64,000 bases of DNA, from positions 1 to 64,000 of the forward strand of contig CAMNSA010000002.1 of assembly GCA_946554335.1 (NCBI GenBank). The letters are read 5' to 3'. Positions 7,914 to 16,491 of the stretch are shown piece after piece. The notes beneath the pieces were generated by a model, which was not told the origin of the DNA, ran no database searches, and saw only the letters and a program-made list of their open reading frames with translations. Every line of letters begins with the position of its first letter. Positions within the stretch are counted from its first letter, which is position 1. The DNA is from an uncultured Neglectibacter sp. (GTDB taxonomy: Bacteria > Bacillota > Clostridia > Oscillospirales > Acutalibacteraceae). The position numbers were made by a program, and so were the translations under genes.

Positions 7914-9053
7914 ATGGGAGATCCTATCATTTCACTGAAAGACATTGCCGTTTCGTTTGATGGCGAACAGGTCCTCAAAAGCTTTAACCTGGAGATCCAG
8001 GACGGAGAGTTCGTAACGCTGCTGGGCCCTTCCGGGTGCGGAAAGACCACGGTGCTGCGCACCATTGGAGGATTTGTCACACCGGATGGAGGCGAGGTCT
8101 TTTTTAATGGAAAAAGAATTACTTCACTGCCTCCTCACAAGCGGGAGGTGAATACCATTTTTCAGAAATACGCCCTGTTTCCTCATCTGAATGTATACGA
8201 CAATATCGCCTTTGGGATGCGCCTCAAAGGGAAAAGCGAAAAAGAGGTCAAAAAGACGGTGCACGAAATGCTTGCCATGGTGAATCTCACCGGCTTCTCT
8301 CACAGGGGAGTGGTCCAGCTTTCCGGCGGTCAGCAGCAGCGTGTGGCCATCGCCCGGGCCCTGGCCAACGATCCCAAGGTGCTGCTTCTGGACGAACCAT
8401 TGGGAGCGCTTGACCTGAAGCTGCGCAAGGATATGCAGGTGGAGCTGAAAAAGATCCAGCAGCAGACGGGGATCACCTTCCTCTTTGTCACCCACGACCA
8501 GGAGGAGGCCCTCTCCATGTCTGACACCGTGGTGGTGATGGATAAAGGAGAGATCCAGCAGATCGGCACGCCTACCGATATTTACAATGAGCCGCAAAAC
8601 GCCTTTGTGGCGGACTTTATTGGGGAATCCAATATCCTGGACGGCATGATGCTGGAGGATTACTGGGTGAAATTCGCCGGAAGAAAGTTCCGGTGCCTGG
8701 ATTCCGGCTTCGGCAGGAATGTTCCGGTGGATGTGGTGATCCGGCCGGAGGATATCGATGTGACTGAGCCGGACTCCACCCTGATCACCGGAGAGGTCAC
8801 CGGCGTCACCTTCAAGGGCGTTCATTATGAGATCATCGTGGATGTAAACGGCTTTAAGTGGATGATCCAGTCCACAGACTGCCGGGAGGTGGGGGACCGC
8901 ATCGGGCTCTCCTTAGGCCCGGACGACATCCATGTGATGGCAAAGTCGGAATACTCCGGGACCTTCGGAGATTACAGCACCTTTTCGGATGAGATGGAAG
9001 AGGACATCAATGCTTCTGAGGAGGCAGAGCAGGAGGAAGAGCATGAAATCTAA
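7914..9053 (+). CDS. potA: Spermidine/putrescine ABC transporter ATP-binding protein
   Basis: The ATPase that powers polyamine uptake through PotBC. Start ATG 7914 is preceded by CAAAGGAG at ten bases; an in-frame GTG at 7887 is unlikely. Residues about 38-45 hold Walker A (GPSGCGKT), LSGGQQQR is the ABC signature (about 135-142), LLLDEP is Walker B (about 157-162), and the H-loop follows in FVTHDQEEA. The C-terminal third (about 270-360) is a TOBE-type regulatory domain. The final acidic Glu-rich tail overlaps the potB start. First gene of potABCD. Confidence 0.93.
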   Translation: MGDPIISLKDIAVSFDGEQVLKSFNLEIQDGEFVTLLGPSGCGKTTVLRTIGGFVTPDGGEVFFNGKRITSLPPHKREVNTIFQKYALFPHLNVYDNIAFGMRLKGKSEKEVKKTVHEMLAMVNLTGFSHRGVVQLSGGQQQRVAIARALANDPKVLLLDEPLGALDLKLRKDMQVELKKIQQQTGITFLFVTHDQEEALSMSDTVVVMDKGEIQQIGTPTDIYNEPQNAFVADFIGESNILDGMMLEDYWVKFAGRKFRCLDSGFGRNVPVDVVIRPEDIDVTEPDSTLITGEVTGVTFKGVHYEIIVDVNGFKWMIQSTDCREVGDRIGLSLGPDDIHVMAKSEYSGTFGDYSTFSDEMEEDINASEEAEQEEEHEI

Positions 9054-9867
9054 CTCCAAAGCGCTCTCCGCACCCTATACGGTCTGGATGGTCATCTTCA
9101 TCGTGGTGCCCATGCTGTTGGTGGGCTATTTTGCCTTCACAGATAAATCGGGCCAGTTTACTCTGGAAAACCTGCTTAGCGTAGGGCAGTATTCCAATGT
9201 GTTCCTCCGTTCCATCTGGCTGGGAGCCCTGGCCACGGTTCTCTCTTTGCTGCTGGGTTATCCTTTAGCCTATATCATTGCCAGGATGAGCGAGAAACAG
9301 CAAAGCGTCATGGTGATGCTCACCATGCTGCCTATGTGGATGAACTTTCTTTTGCGCACCTACGCCTGGATGTCCCTTTTGGAGGACAATGGGCTGATCA
9401 ACAGCGCCCTTTCCGCCCTGGGACTGCCCAAAGCCCATATGATTAATACGGCGGGAGCAGTGGTGCTGGGGATGGTCTATAACTATATTCCCTATATGAT
9501 CCTGCCCCTTTACTCCGTGCTGACGAAGATCGACCCCAGCGTGATTGAAGCGGCCCAGGATCTGGGCGCAAATGACCGGAAGGTTTTTCTTCGGGTGGTG
9601 CTGCCCATGAGTATGCCCGGGATGATCTCCGGCGTCACCATGGTGTTTGTGCCTGCGGTAAGCACCTTTATCATCTCCAAAATGCTGGGAGGAGGCGGAA
9701 ATCTGCTCATCGGCGACCTGATCGATATGCAGTTTCTGGGAAGCGCCTATAACCCCAATTTGGGCTCCGCCATTTCTCTGGTGCTGATGGTCATTATCCT
9801 GATCTGCATGGGGATCATGAACCAGTTTGACGACGGGGAGAATGTAGGGGGAGGTGTGCTGCCTTGA
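9043..9867 (+). CDS. potB: Spermidine/putrescine ABC transporter permease PotB
   Basis: Inner-membrane permease half of the polyamine importer, 274 residues with six predicted helices. The EAA loop that docks PotA is seen as EAAQDLGANDRKVFLRVVLP (about residues 168-187). ATG 9043 overlaps the end of potA by 11 bases and follows AGGAGGAAG, indicating translational coupling; the longer frame from 8989 lies inside potA. Confidence 0.92.
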   Translation: MKSNSKALSAPYTVWMVIFIVVPMLLVGYFAFTDKSGQFTLENLLSVGQYSNVFLRSIWLGALATVLSLLLGYPLAYIIARMSEKQQSVMVMLTMLPMWMNFLLRTYAWMSLLEDNGLINSALSALGLPKAHMINTAGAVVLGMVYNYIPYMILPLYSVLTKIDPSVIEAAQDLGANDRKVFLRVVLPMSMPGMISGVTMVFVPAVSTFIISKMLGGGGNLLIGDLIDMQFLGSAYNPNLGSAISLVLMVIILICMGIMNQFDDGENVGGGVLP

Positions 9868-10682
9868 AAAAAGCTGGCGCAAGACTTTACACATTCCTGA
9901 TGTTCCTGTTTCTGTATGCGCCGATTTTGGTGCTGATCGTTTTTTCCTTTAACGATACCGATACGGGAAGCCGCAGCGTTTGGGGCGGATTTTCCCTGCG
10001 CTGGTATCAAAAACTGTTTGAAGACCGGCTGATTCTGGAAGCGCTGTGCAACACCCTTCTGATCGCTGTGATCGCCGCGGTGGGCTCCACCATTCTGGGA
10101 ACTATGGCGGCTATCGGAATCCGTTCCATGAAGCGGATCCCGCGGCGCATCATGATGAATGTCACCAATTTCCCCATGGTAAATCCGGAGATCGTCACCG
10201 GCGTTTCCCTGATGCTGCTCTTCGTGTTCGCGGTCCGGCTCCTGGGCGGTCGTTCTCTGGGAATGGGCTCGCTGATCGCCGCGCATATCACCTTTTGCCT
10301 GCCCTATGTGATTCTGTCTGTGCTGCCGAAGCTCAGGCAGATGAATCCTAACCTCTATGAGGCGGCCCAGGATCTGGGCTGCCCGCCGGTGAAGGCGTTT
10401 TTCAAGGTGGTGCTGCCGGAGATCCTGCCCGGTATTGTGACGGGGATGATCATGGCCTTTACCCTCTCCATCGACGACTTTGTGATCAGTTATTTTACCA
10501 GCGGCACAACGCAGACTTTACCCATCTATATCTACTCCATGACCAGGAAGCGTGTTAGCCCCGAGATCAACGCCCTGTCTACCGTCCTGTTCGGGGCGGT
10601 CATGGTGCTGCTTCTCATTGTGAATATCCGCCAGAAAAAGGAGAAGCCCTCCTGGGAGAAAAAGGAGGAAGAGACTCTATGA
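9864..10682 (+). CDS. potC: Spermidine/putrescine ABC transporter permease PotC
   Basis: Second permease subunit, 272 residues, six membrane helices, EAA loop YEAAQDLGCPPVKAFFKVVL (about residues 168-187). Translation begins at TTG 9864, which overlaps the potB stop by four bases and follows GGGGGAGGTG; no ATG lies nearby. Pairs with PotB to form the channel. Confidence 0.92.
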   Translation: MKKAGARLYTFLMFLFLYAPILVLIVFSFNDTDTGSRSVWGGFSLRWYQKLFEDRLILEALCNTLLIAVIAAVGSTILGTMAAIGIRSMKRIPRRIMMNVTNFPMVNPEIVTGVSLMLLFVFAVRLLGGRSLGMGSLIAAHITFCLPYVILSVLPKLRQMNPNLYEAAQDLGCPPVKAFFKVVLPEILPGIVTGMIMAFTLSIDDFVISYFTSGTTQTLPIYIYSMTRKRVSPEINALSTVLFGAVMVLLLIVNIRQKKEKPSWEKKEEETL

Positions 10683-11857
10683 AACAATGTTTTACTTTGG
10701 GTTTTACTCTCCTATTCGTTTTCTTCTGTGGGGTTTCCGTTTCCGCAAAAGAGACGGCCGCGCCGGATCGCGGCGTGACCATCAATGTCTACAACTGGGG
10801 AGAGTATATCGCCAACGGCACCGAGGGCTCCCTGGATGTGAACGCGGAATTTACCCGGCGTACCGGTATTCAGGTAAATTACACCACCTTTGACAGCAAC
10901 GAGTCTCTCTATTCCAAGCTGGCGGGGGGCGGGGCGGACTACGATGTGATCATTCCCTCTGAGTACATGGTGTCCAAGCTGATCGAGGAGGGGATGCTCT
11001 CCAAACTGAATTTTGAGAATATTCCCAATTTTCAGTATATCGACGAGCCCTTCCGCAACCCCAACTACGACCCGGACAATCTCTATTCCGTGCCCTATAC
11101 CTGGGGCGTGGTGGGCGTTTTCTACAACACCGATTATGTGGAGAGCGTGGATAGCTGGGCGGACCTTTGGAATGAGGATTATGCGGGGAAGATTCTGATG
11201 TTTGACAACCCCAGAGACGCCTTTGCCATTGCCCAATTCCGGCTGGGCTGCTCCTTGAATACCACCGAAGAATCCCAGTGGCGGGAGGCCGCCTCCCTTC
11301 TCAAGGAGCAGCGTCCCCTTGTGCAGGCGTATGTGATGGACCAGATTTTTGACAAGATGGAAAGCGGCGAGGCCTGGATAGCTCCTTACTATTCCGGGGA
11401 CGCGGCGATCCTGGTAGACAATCACGAAAACATCCGTTTTGCGATCCCGAAAGAGGGGACAAACTACTTTGTAGACGCGGCCTGTATTCCCATCACCTCC
11501 AGTCACCAGCGGGAGGCGGAGGAATATATCAATTTCCTCTGCGATCCGGAGATCGCGGGGGCCAATATGGACTATGTAGGCTATTCCACCCCGGAGACTG
11601 CCGCGAAGGCTTATCTTTCCCCGGAGGTGGCCCAAAGCCCTCTGCACTATCCTACAGAGGAGGTGCTTGCCCGTACCGAAGCCTTTGTGAATCTCCCGGA
11701 ATCTACCAGCAAGCTGGTGGATTCTCTGTGGGCAGAGGTGAAGATGGGCGGTCCGGGAGAGTCCTTTGTCCTGGTGGCGATCATCCTCTGTTTCTTTGGG
11801 GTCTATGTGAGTATTATCGTCTATAAACGAAACAAACGGAAAAGAGAAATGAAATAG
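10679..11857 (+). CDS. potD: Polyamine-binding protein PotD, membrane-anchored at the C-terminus
   Basis: Extracytoplasmic solute-binding protein (bacterial SBP family 1) of the PotABCD importer, 392 residues, so longer than the usual 340-360. Residues 1-23 are a signal peptide without a lipobox. The conserved YNWGEYI (about 38-44), DVIIPSEYMV and PYTWGVVGVFYNT (about 140-152) segments match PotD. Unusually, residues about 362-382 form a transmembrane helix followed by a KRNKRKREMK basic tail, so the protein is held at the membrane by its C-terminus, not by lipid. Starts four bases inside potC. Confidence 0.9.
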   Translation: MKQCFTLGFTLLFVFFCGVSVSAKETAAPDRGVTINVYNWGEYIANGTEGSLDVNAEFTRRTGIQVNYTTFDSNESLYSKLAGGGADYDVIIPSEYMVSKLIEEGMLSKLNFENIPNFQYIDEPFRNPNYDPDNLYSVPYTWGVVGVFYNTDYVESVDSWADLWNEDYAGKILMFDNPRDAFAIAQFRLGCSLNTTEESQWREAASLLKEQRPLVQAYVMDQIFDKMESGEAWIAPYYSGDAAILVDNHENIRFAIPKEGTNYFVDAACIPITSSHQREAEEYINFLCDPEIAGANMDYVGYSTPETAAKAYLSPEVAQSPLHYPTEEVLARTEAFVNLPESTSKLVDSLWAEVKMGGPGESFVLVAIILCFFGVYVSIIVYKRNKRKREMK

Positions 11858-11929
11858 AATTCCCCGGACAGAAGCTTTTGCGCCCATTTGTACGGACAGC
11901 ACCCCCCTGACGGGAGACATGAAATCATG

Positions 11930-11968
11930 CGGACAGGCGCTGCGCAAGCGGCTCCTGTCCGTTTTTTA
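11930..11968 (+). terminator. Terminator after potABCD
   Basis: Stem CGGACAGG / CCTGTCCG with an inner GCGC-rich loop (11930-11961) and a T6 tail. The 11858-12145 gap otherwise shows no gene. Confidence 0.85.
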
Positions 11969-12145
11969 CTGGATTCGTTGATCCCACAAAGAGCAAAAAA
12001 CCATTCATGAGCTTTTGAACCTCTCGAAAGGCAGCGGTCTACTATCGGTATTCGGAAGTCCTTGCCGCTTGAAAATTCCGGTTCCATGTTTCGTGTGGAT
12101 ATGCTACAACATGGACAAATCTTTCCGGCGAAAGGAGATCCTTTC

Positions 12146-13296
12146 ATGACCGAAACGGAGCGCAGACAGGCGGCGAAACAGTTTGCTGAGGACTGGAAAA
12201 ACAAGGGCGACGAGAAGCAGGAAACCCAACGGTTCTGGCTGTCGCTGCTGCGAAATGTGTTGGGCGTTTCTCAGCCGGAAAATATCATAGAATTTGAAAA
12301 GCGTGTGGAGGTCGTGAACAACGACGGTTCCGCTACCACAAAATACATAGACGGATATTTGCCCTCTACCCGCGTTTTAATAGAACAAAAGGGGGCAAAA
12401 ATCGACCTGAAAAAGGGCGAACGCCAGTCGGACGGAGCAATTTTGAACCCCTTCCAGCAGGGCAGACGGTACGGCGGATTTCTGCCCAATTCCGAGCAGC
12501 CCCGCTGGATCGTGGTGTGCAATTTCCAGAGCTTTGAGATACACGACATGAACCGGCCCAACGAGGAGCCGGAGATCGTGCTGCTGGAGAATCTGGAAAA
12601 GGAGTATCGCCGCCTGGGCTTTCTGGTGGATACGGGAAACGAAAATATCAAAAAGGAGATGGAAATTTCCCTGCAGGCCGGAGAGCTGGTAGGGAAGCTC
12701 TACGACGCGTTACTCAAGCAATACAAGGACCCGGACGACCCGGCGACGCTTCAAAGCCTGAACAAGCTGTGCGTGCGGCTGGTATTTTGTCTGTACGCAG
12801 AGGACGCTGGGATTTTCGGGAAAAGGAATCTCTTTCACGACTATCTGCAAGCCCATTCTGCCGAGTCCCGTGACGCATTAATCAAACTGTTCAAAATATT
12901 GGATATAAGGCCGGAAGACAGAGACCCCTATGAAAGCGATGACCTGCTGGCCTTTCCCTATGTAAACGGAGGCCTGTTTGTGGGCGGTTGGAAATGAGAT
13001 ACAGCTATTCTAATACGATTGTCTATAACAACTTCCCCTGGCCTACACCCACAGAAGAACAAAAGACCAAAATAGAAGAAACGGCACAGGCTATTCTGGA
13101 CGCCCGTTCCCTCTATCCTGATTCCAGTCTTGCCGATCTGTACGATGAAACCACTATGCCGCCGGAGCTTAGAAAAGCGCACCAGCATAACGACAAGGCC
13201 GTGATGGCCGCCTATGGCTTCGATGTGAAAACCATGACGGAAAGTTCTTGTGTGGCAGAGCTGATGAAGCTTTATCAGAAGCTGACGGAAAACTGA
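12146..13296 (+). pseudogene. Remnant of an MmeI-like type IIL restriction-modification enzyme, methylase core deleted
   Basis: Two fragments of one gene remain. 12146-12997 encodes 283 residues matching the N-terminal part of MmeI/'class I SAM-dependent DNA methyltransferase' proteins: a nuclease-like domain (GYLPSTRVLIEQKG, about residues 70-83) and the helical domain ending PYVNGGLF. 12988-13296 encodes, in another frame, the C-terminal part (SNTIVYNNFPWPTP, RSLYPDSSLADLYDETTMPPELRKAH). The central methyltransferase and target-recognition domains (normally about 500-600 residues with NPPF) are missing and the junction near 12985-12997 is out of frame. ATG 12146 follows AAAGGAG. A degraded defence gene, not expected to cut or methylate DNA. 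Confidence 0.78.
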
Positions 13297-13309
13297 AAGG
13301 GTTGATTTT

Positions 13310-13340
13310 CCTTGGCTCCCCTGCGTAAGGGGAGCTGGGG
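13310..13340 (+). terminator. Short GC-rich hairpin after the MmeI-like remnant
   Basis: Stem CTCCCC / GGGGAG (about 13316-13334) without a clean T run; weak evidence for termination. Confidence 0.35.
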
Positions 13341-13387
13341 ATAAAAAATCCGCCTCCGCAAAAAGAGACAAAAACCTGAAAAATCCC

Positions 13388-13417
13388 TTGACTTCATGCC
13401 TCCTCATGTGGTAAGCT
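13388..13417 (+). promoter_or_regulatory. Probable promoter of rplU-prp-rpmA
   Basis: TTGACT at 13388-13393 and TAAGCT at 13412-13417, 18-base spacing; the minus-10 element is weak and a TATATA a few bases further on is an alternative. Confidence 0.45.
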
Positions 13418-13423
13418 ATATAA

Positions 13424-13525
13424 GCCGCTTATTGTGGGTCGTGGGGGTTCTATGCCCTTTTGCGGAAAGTGACGGCTTCCCGGCTGGAAAGCTGCTCCAC
13501 CCAACAGTAGCGAGACTAGAAAAAG
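13424..13525 (+). ncRNA. Candidate L21 leader RNA
   Basis: The untranslated region before rplU holds a GTGGGTCGTGGG block (about 13435-13446) that can pair with CCACCCAACAG (about 13497-13507), closing a multi-hairpin domain. Position and layout are those of Firmicute L21 leaders that feed back on rplU; I cannot confirm the covariance model by eye. Confidence 0.45.
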
Positions 13526-13537
13526 GCAGGCAAAAGG

Positions 13538-13846
13538 ATGTTTGCAGTTATCGAGACCGGAGGAAAGCAGTACAAGGTTCAATACGGCGATGTGATCTAT
13601 GTGGAGAAGCTGGACGCTGCCGATGAGGCAGAGGTAGAATTCCCCGTAGTGGCCGTATTCGGAGACGAAGGCAACAAGATCGGTACTCCCTATGTGGAGG
13701 GCGCGGTAGTCACCGGTAAGGTGGTCAAGAGCGGAAAAGCAAAGAAGATCACCGTGTTTACCTATAAGCCCAAGAAGAACGAAAAGCGCAAGATGGGCCA
13801 CAGACAGCCCTATACCAAGGTGCAGATCGAAGCGATCAAGGCTTAA
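13538..13846 (+). CDS. rplU: 50S ribosomal protein L21
   Basis: L21 binds 23S rRNA in the large subunit. Length 102 residues is standard; it opens [14 protein letters not shown] and carries the [11 protein letters not shown]-like signature near the C-terminus ([13 protein letters not shown], residues 84-96). The stop overlaps the start of prp by one base. First gene of the rplU-prp-rpmA operon. Confidence 0.97.
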   Translation: MFAVIETGGKQYKVQYGDVIYVEKLDAADEAEVEFPVVAVFGDEGNKIGTPYVEGAVVTGKVVKSGKAKKITVFTYKPKKNEKRKMGHRQPYTKVQIEAIKA

Positions 13847-14175
13847 TGATCTGCGCGGAGTTTTTGGCTGAGCCCGGCGGGCGTGTGCTTGGTTTTTCCA
13901 TTACCGGCCATTCTGACCTGGGGGAAGAGGGAGAGGATATCCTGTGTGCATCGGTGTCTTCGGCCGCTTATCTCACCGCCAACGCCGTGACGGAGATCCT
14001 GAAGGTTTCCCCCGCTTCCCTGCGGGTGCGAGACGGCGATATGCTTCTTCAGGTCGAGCCAAAGGACGAGCCGCGATGCCGGGATTTCCTGTCGGCGCTC
14101 AGGCTTCATCTGATCGCTCTGGAAGGGCAGTATCCCGGAAATTTACAGGTGGATTACAGAGAACTTTCATTTTAG
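13846..14175 (+). CDS. prp: Ribosomal-processing cysteine protease Prp
   Basis: Prp (YsxB family) removes the N-terminal extension of L27 in Firmicutes and related bacteria. The 109-residue protein has the catalytic pair in [18 protein letters not shown]: His22 and Cys34. The ATG overlaps the rplU stop (TAATG), so translation is coupled. Its substrate rpmA is the next gene and carries the cleavable extension, so enzyme and substrate are adjacent. Confidence 0.95.
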   Translation: MICAEFLAEPGGRVLGFSITGHSDLGEEGEDILCASVSSAAYLTANAVTEILKVSPASLRVRDGDMLLQVEPKDEPRCRDFLSALRLHLIALEGQYPGNLQVDYRELSF

Positions 14176-14201
14176 AAACTATAGGGAAGGAAGAGAACAA
14201 T

Positions 14202-14483
14202 ATGCTTAAGATCAATATCCAGCTTTTTGCTCATAAAAAAGGAATGGGCTCCACGAAGAACGGCCGCGATTCCGAATCCAAGCGCCTGGGCGTGAAGCGT
14301 GCCGACGGCCAGTTCGTTCTGGCCGGGAATATCCTGGTCAAACAGCGCGGGACCAAGATCCATCCCGGCAACAATGTAGGCCGCGGCTCTGACGACACGC
14401 TGTTTGCCCTGGTAGACGGCAAGGTGAAGTTTGAGCGTCTGGGAGCTGACCGCAAGCAGGTCAGTGTTTACGCCGAGCAGTGA
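14202..14483 (+). CDS. rpmA: 50S ribosomal protein L27 with Prp-cleavable N-terminus
   Basis: L27 reaches the peptidyl-transferase centre with its N-terminus. The ATG at 14202 follows GGGAAGGAAGAG and gives 93 residues. The first nine residues (MLKINIQLF) are the extension recognised by Prp; cutting after LFA-type F/A would expose [14 protein letters not shown], the mature end. This extension is not found in Gram-negative L27. Confidence 0.96.
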   Translation: MLKINIQLFAHKKGMGSTKNGRDSESKRLGVKRADGQFVLAGNILVKQRGTKIHPGNNVGRGSDDTLFALVDGKVKFERLGADRKQVSVYAEQ

Positions 14484-14523
14484 TAAGCCGGAGGCTTTGC
14501 CGCCGGGATAAACAAAGCACCTC

Positions 14524-14561
14524 AAAAGCTTCTTCGGGCACTGTCTGAAGAAGCTTTTTTG
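14524..14561 (+). terminator. Terminator after rpmA
   Basis: Stem AAAAGCTTCTTC / GAAGAAGCTTTT with an 11-base loop and T6 tail. Confidence 0.9.
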
Positions 14562-14699
14562 CACGAAAGCGCTTTTCCCGTAAAAGGGGAAAGACTATAG
14601 GCACAGGATCGTGTTTGTAAAAAAAGAGAAACGACACCGAACGCTGGAAGGCCGCCGATGGCTTTTCCTGCGCCGGTTTTGTGTTGTGAGGCGGTTGGC

Positions 14700-15971
14700 A
14701 TGTTTATTGACGTTGCGAAAATCAAGCTCAAGGCTGGAGACGGAGGGGACGGAGCCGTTGCCTTCCATCGGGAAAAGTATGTGGCTTCCGGCGGCCCGGA
14801 CGGGGGAGACGGCGGCCGGGGCGGCAATGTGGTATTTCAGGTGGACGACAATCTTTCCACCCTGGCCGATTTCCGCTATCAAAGAAAATATGTGGCAAAG
14901 CGGGGCGAAAACGGGCGCGGGAACCGGTGCTTTGGGAAAAGCGCGCCGGATCTTCTGGTATTTGTTCCTCGCGGAACCGTGGTGAAGGATGCGCAGAGCG
15001 GCCGGATCCTGGCGGACCTCTCCGGGGACGAACCCCAGGTGATTGCCAAGGGAGGAAAGGGAGGCTGGGGCAACGCCCATTTCGCCACCCCCACCAGGCA
15101 GACTCCCCGTTTTTCCCGTCCGGGCGCTCCGGGCGAGGAGCTGGAGGTACAGCTGGAGCTGAAGCTTTTGGCGGATGTGGGCTTAGTAGGCTTTCCCAAT
15201 GTGGGAAAGTCCACACTGATCTCGGTGGTAAGTCAGGCAAAGCCTAATATCGCAAATTATCACTTTACCACCCTGACCCCTGTGCTGGGAGTGGTGAACA
15301 GACAGGATAAAAAATCCTTTGTGATGGCGGATATCCCGGGGCTGGTGGAGGGCGCCTGGCAGGGCGTGGGCCTGGGTCATCAGTTCCTTCGTCATGTAGA
15401 GCGCTGCAGGATGCTGATCCATGTGGTGGACGTTTCCGGCAGCGAGGGACGAGACCCGAGGGAGGACTTTGAGATCATCAACCGGGAGCTTGCGAACTTC
15501 AATCCGGAACTGTCAGAGCGTCCCATGCTGGTGGCGGGGAACAAGTGTGATATGGCAGCTCCTGAACAGATCGAGTCGTTCCGGAAGTTTATCGAAGAAA
15601 AGGGTCTGGAGTTCTTTCCCATCATGGCCCCCATCCACGAGGGCGTGGACGAGCTGATGGACCGCACATTGGCGCTGCTTTCCAAGCTGCCGCCCATAAA
15701 GCGGTTCGAGCCGGATCCCGTGCCTCAGACGCCTGTGGAAGAGCTGGAGAGAGGCAGGGTGGACATCACCTGCGAGGAGGGCGTCTATTTCGTGAAGGCG
15801 CCGTGGCTGTTGAAGATCCTGGGTGGGATCAATTTTGACGATACCGATTCGGCCCAGTATTTTCAGCGGGTTTTGATCCATACAGGCGTCATTGACGCCC
15901 TGCGGGAGGCAGGCATCAACGAGGGAGATACGGTGAACCTTTACGACTTGGAGTTCGACTTTGTAGAATAA
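14700..15971 (+). CDS. obgE: GTPase Obg (50S assembly / stress GTPase)
   Basis: An essential GTPase that aids 50S subunit maturation and links to the stringent response. ATG 14700 follows GTGAGGCGG and yields 423 residues starting MFIDVAKIKLKAGDGG; the open frame from 14658 is upstream noise. Glycine-rich Obg fold spans residues 1-158, the G domain about 159-330 with GFPNVGKST (G1), ADIPG (G3), NKCD (G4), and the C-terminal OCT domain about 345-423. The location after rplU-rpmA is conserved in many bacteria. Confidence 0.96.
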   Translation: MFIDVAKIKLKAGDGGDGAVAFHREKYVASGGPDGGDGGRGGNVVFQVDDNLSTLADFRYQRKYVAKRGENGRGNRCFGKSAPDLLVFVPRGTVVKDAQSGRILADLSGDEPQVIAKGGKGGWGNAHFATPTRQTPRFSRPGAPGEELEVQLELKLLADVGLVGFPNVGKSTLISVVSQAKPNIANYHFTTLTPVLGVVNRQDKKSFVMADIPGLVEGAWQGVGLGHQFLRHVERCRMLIHVVDVSGSEGRDPREDFEIINRELANFNPELSERPMLVAGNKCDMAAPEQIESFRKFIEEKGLEFFPIMAPIHEGVDELMDRTLALLSKLPPIKRFEPDPVPQTPVEELERGRVDITCEEGVYFVKAPWLLKILGGINFDDTDSAQYFQRVLIHTGVIDALREAGINEGDTVNLYDLEFDFVE

Positions 15972-16010
15972 CCGAGAAACGCAGGAAAAAGAGAACAGGA
16001 GGGAACAGCA

Positions 16011-16409
16011 TTGCCGGGATTAGAGCCTCAAATGCGGGAGGATCCCAATCTATTGAGCCCCCTCACCCTGGCCTTTGTAGGGGACGGTGTATACGAGCTT
16101 TTGGTGAGGCAGTATCTGGTGGGGAAGGGAAATTGTCCCGTGAAGAAGCTGCACAGCAGAGCGGTGGAATATGTAAGGTGTGAAACTCAGGCGCGGCTCC
16201 TTTCCGAGAAGCTTTTTCCTCTGTTGTCCCCACAGGAGCAGGCCGTATGCCTGCGAGGCAGAAACGCCCATGTGGGCCATGTGCCGAAGAACGCCAGCGT
16301 GGCCGATTATCATGGAGCGACGGCTTTGGAAGCTCTGTTTGGCTGGCTTTATCTCAAGGGAGAACTGGAGCGGATCCGGGAATTGTTTTTGCTGGTAGTG
16401 GAATCCTAA
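16011..16409 (+). CDS. mrnC: Mini-ribonuclease 3 (23S rRNA processing)
   Basis: Mini-III matures 23S rRNA in Gram-positive bacteria by double-stranded cleavage. It is the RNase III catalytic domain alone (132 residues, no dsRBD). The signature LTLAFVGDGVYELLVR (about residues 18-33) carries the catalytic Asp, and YHGATALEALFGWLYL (about residues 99-114) the partner Glu. Start is TTG 16011, nine bases after ACAGGAGGG. Confidence 0.93.
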   Translation: MPGLEPQMREDPNLLSPLTLAFVGDGVYELLVRQYLVGKGNCPVKKLHSRAVEYVRCETQARLLSEKLFPLLSPQEQAVCLRGRNAHVGHVPKNASVADYHGATALEALFGWLYLKGELERIRELFLLVVES

Positions 16410-16491
16410 AGAGCAGAAAGCGTCTGTCTGCATAATTTGGATAGAGGAAAGCAGAGGCTTTGCAAACCGTTTGAAAGGGAAGGACCATTCC

